Under the pieces are notes generated by a model. The model did no database searches and had not been told where the DNA came from. It saw only the letters and a program-made list of their open reading frames with translations. This document shows positions 6,192 to 6,729 of a stretch of 6,729 nt of DNA, one piece after another. Origin of the DNA: an uncultured Veillonella sp. (GTDB lineage Bacteria; Bacillota; Negativicutes; Veillonellales; Veillonellaceae); the NCBI GenBank assembly GCA_937930265.1, contig CALGLI010000233.1:1-6729 (forward strand), read 5' to 3'. The translations under genes and the position numbers were made by a program. Numbering within the stretch: position 1 is the first letter of the stretch; the number at the start of each line of letters is the position of its first letter.

Positions 6192-6729
6192 ATGGAAGAG
6201 ATAAATATGATAGAGCTAAAAGATTTAGGTGAGTTTGAGTCTGTGCCTGATATTGTGACAGATATTATAGAGGGAAATATTTTCTCACTTGAATCAGAAT
6301 TAAACAATGGTTGGGATATAGATACACCTATACAAATTGGTAAATACAGTGAGTACTCACCTTTACAACTGGCTTTAGTGATGTGCAGTTTTCCTAGTGT
6401 TAAATGGTTGGTAGAGCATGGTGCTGATCTTGATAATGAGGAAAATCCAAGTTTCTTGTTAGCTGTACGGTATGGTAATCAAGAGATTATAGACTATGTT
6501 GTGGCTCATGGTGCTAACATTCATGTTTTGAACTGTGTGAACGTAGATGCCTTTCAAGCCGCTTTACATGGTAAGAAATATGAGAATCTACCAATTATTC
6601 ATGACTTAGGCCATACGGTACAGAAATATGGCGGTAAAGCTTTCAGAAATGCCATTACAGATAGAAATTATGATGTTCTAGATTTCTTTATTCATAATGG
6701 TGTAGATATTAACTACAATAAGCCTGATT
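6192..6729 (+). CDS. Ankyrin-repeat protein (3' end outside window)
   Basis: The open frame runs from ATG 6192 to the window edge without a stop, giving 179 visible residues. Ankyrin-like units are visible: SPLQLALVMCSFPSVKWLVEHGADL (about 56-80), SFLLAVRYGNQEIIDYVVAHGANI (87-110), a degenerate unit around 118-145, and KAFRNAITDRNYDVLDFFIHNGVDI (149-173). Such repeats mediate protein-protein contact; the partner is unknown. No signal peptide or membrane segment is seen in the visible part. The start is uncertain: ATG 6192 has a weak AGG at 6180-6182, while ATG 6207 has GGAAGAG at 6195-6201 just upstream. It lies 83 bases after the lyase gene on the same strand, with no clear terminator or promoter between. 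Confidence 0.8.
   Translation, partial: MEEINMIELKDLGEFESVPDIVTDIIEGNIFSLESELNNGWDIDTPIQIGKYSEYSPLQLALVMCSFPSVKWLVEHGADLDNEENPSFLLAVRYGNQEIIDYVVAHGANIHVLNCVNVDAFQAALHGKKYENLPIIHDLGHTVQKYGGKAFRNAITDRNYDVLDFFIHNGVDINYNKPD

Overview
The window reads as chromosome of an AT-rich, low-GC Gram-positive-lineage bacterium. The flanking genes (RlmD-type methyltransferase, Nim-like flavoprotein, adenylosuccinate lyase family enzyme, ankyrin protein) suggest a Negativicutes genome, possibly Veillonella or a relative. That placement comes from recalled protein style, not from a search, and is tentative.

Layout. (1) 1-1364: the 3' part of an rlmD/rumA-type 23S rRNA uracil-5 methyltransferase gene, open at the left edge. 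(2) About 1330-4056: a foreign insert of roughly 2.7 kb lodged in the 3' end of that gene. It is bounded by two near-identical 25-bp copies of the rlmD 3' end (1320-1344 and 4057-4081, 22/25 identical, sharing CACGTTGAGG). The insert's left end supplies a replacement C-terminus, so the methyltransferase still ends with its HVE motif. The original C-terminal tail (HVEVMALLIKKKD, then stop) is stranded at 4057-4098. Inside lie a broken gene fragment, an intact GIY-YIG nuclease gene, an abortive-infection-like gene broken by three in-frame stops, and an intact small gene of unknown function. No integrase is present, so the insert looks like a non-autonomous or decayed integrated element carrying the remains of a defence-type cassette. 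Further echoes of an rlmD 3' end at 3945-3992 suggest that more than one integration happened here. (3) 4103-4582: a Nim-like FMN-binding protein, which before the insertion would have started four bases after the rlmD stop. (4) 4759-6108: an adenylosuccinate lyase family gene with its own promoter and ribosome binding site, but with an in-frame TAA at codon 31. (5) 6192-6729: the start of an ankyrin-repeat protein, open at the right edge.

Main points for a second look: the rlmD 3' end used as an integration site with a replaced C-terminus; stacked att-like remnants at the right boundary; a perfect 20-bp inverted repeat just inside the left boundary; and five in-frame stop codons in three otherwise continuous reading frames, in the insert and in a chromosomal gene, all of which could come from C-to-T or G-to-A changes.
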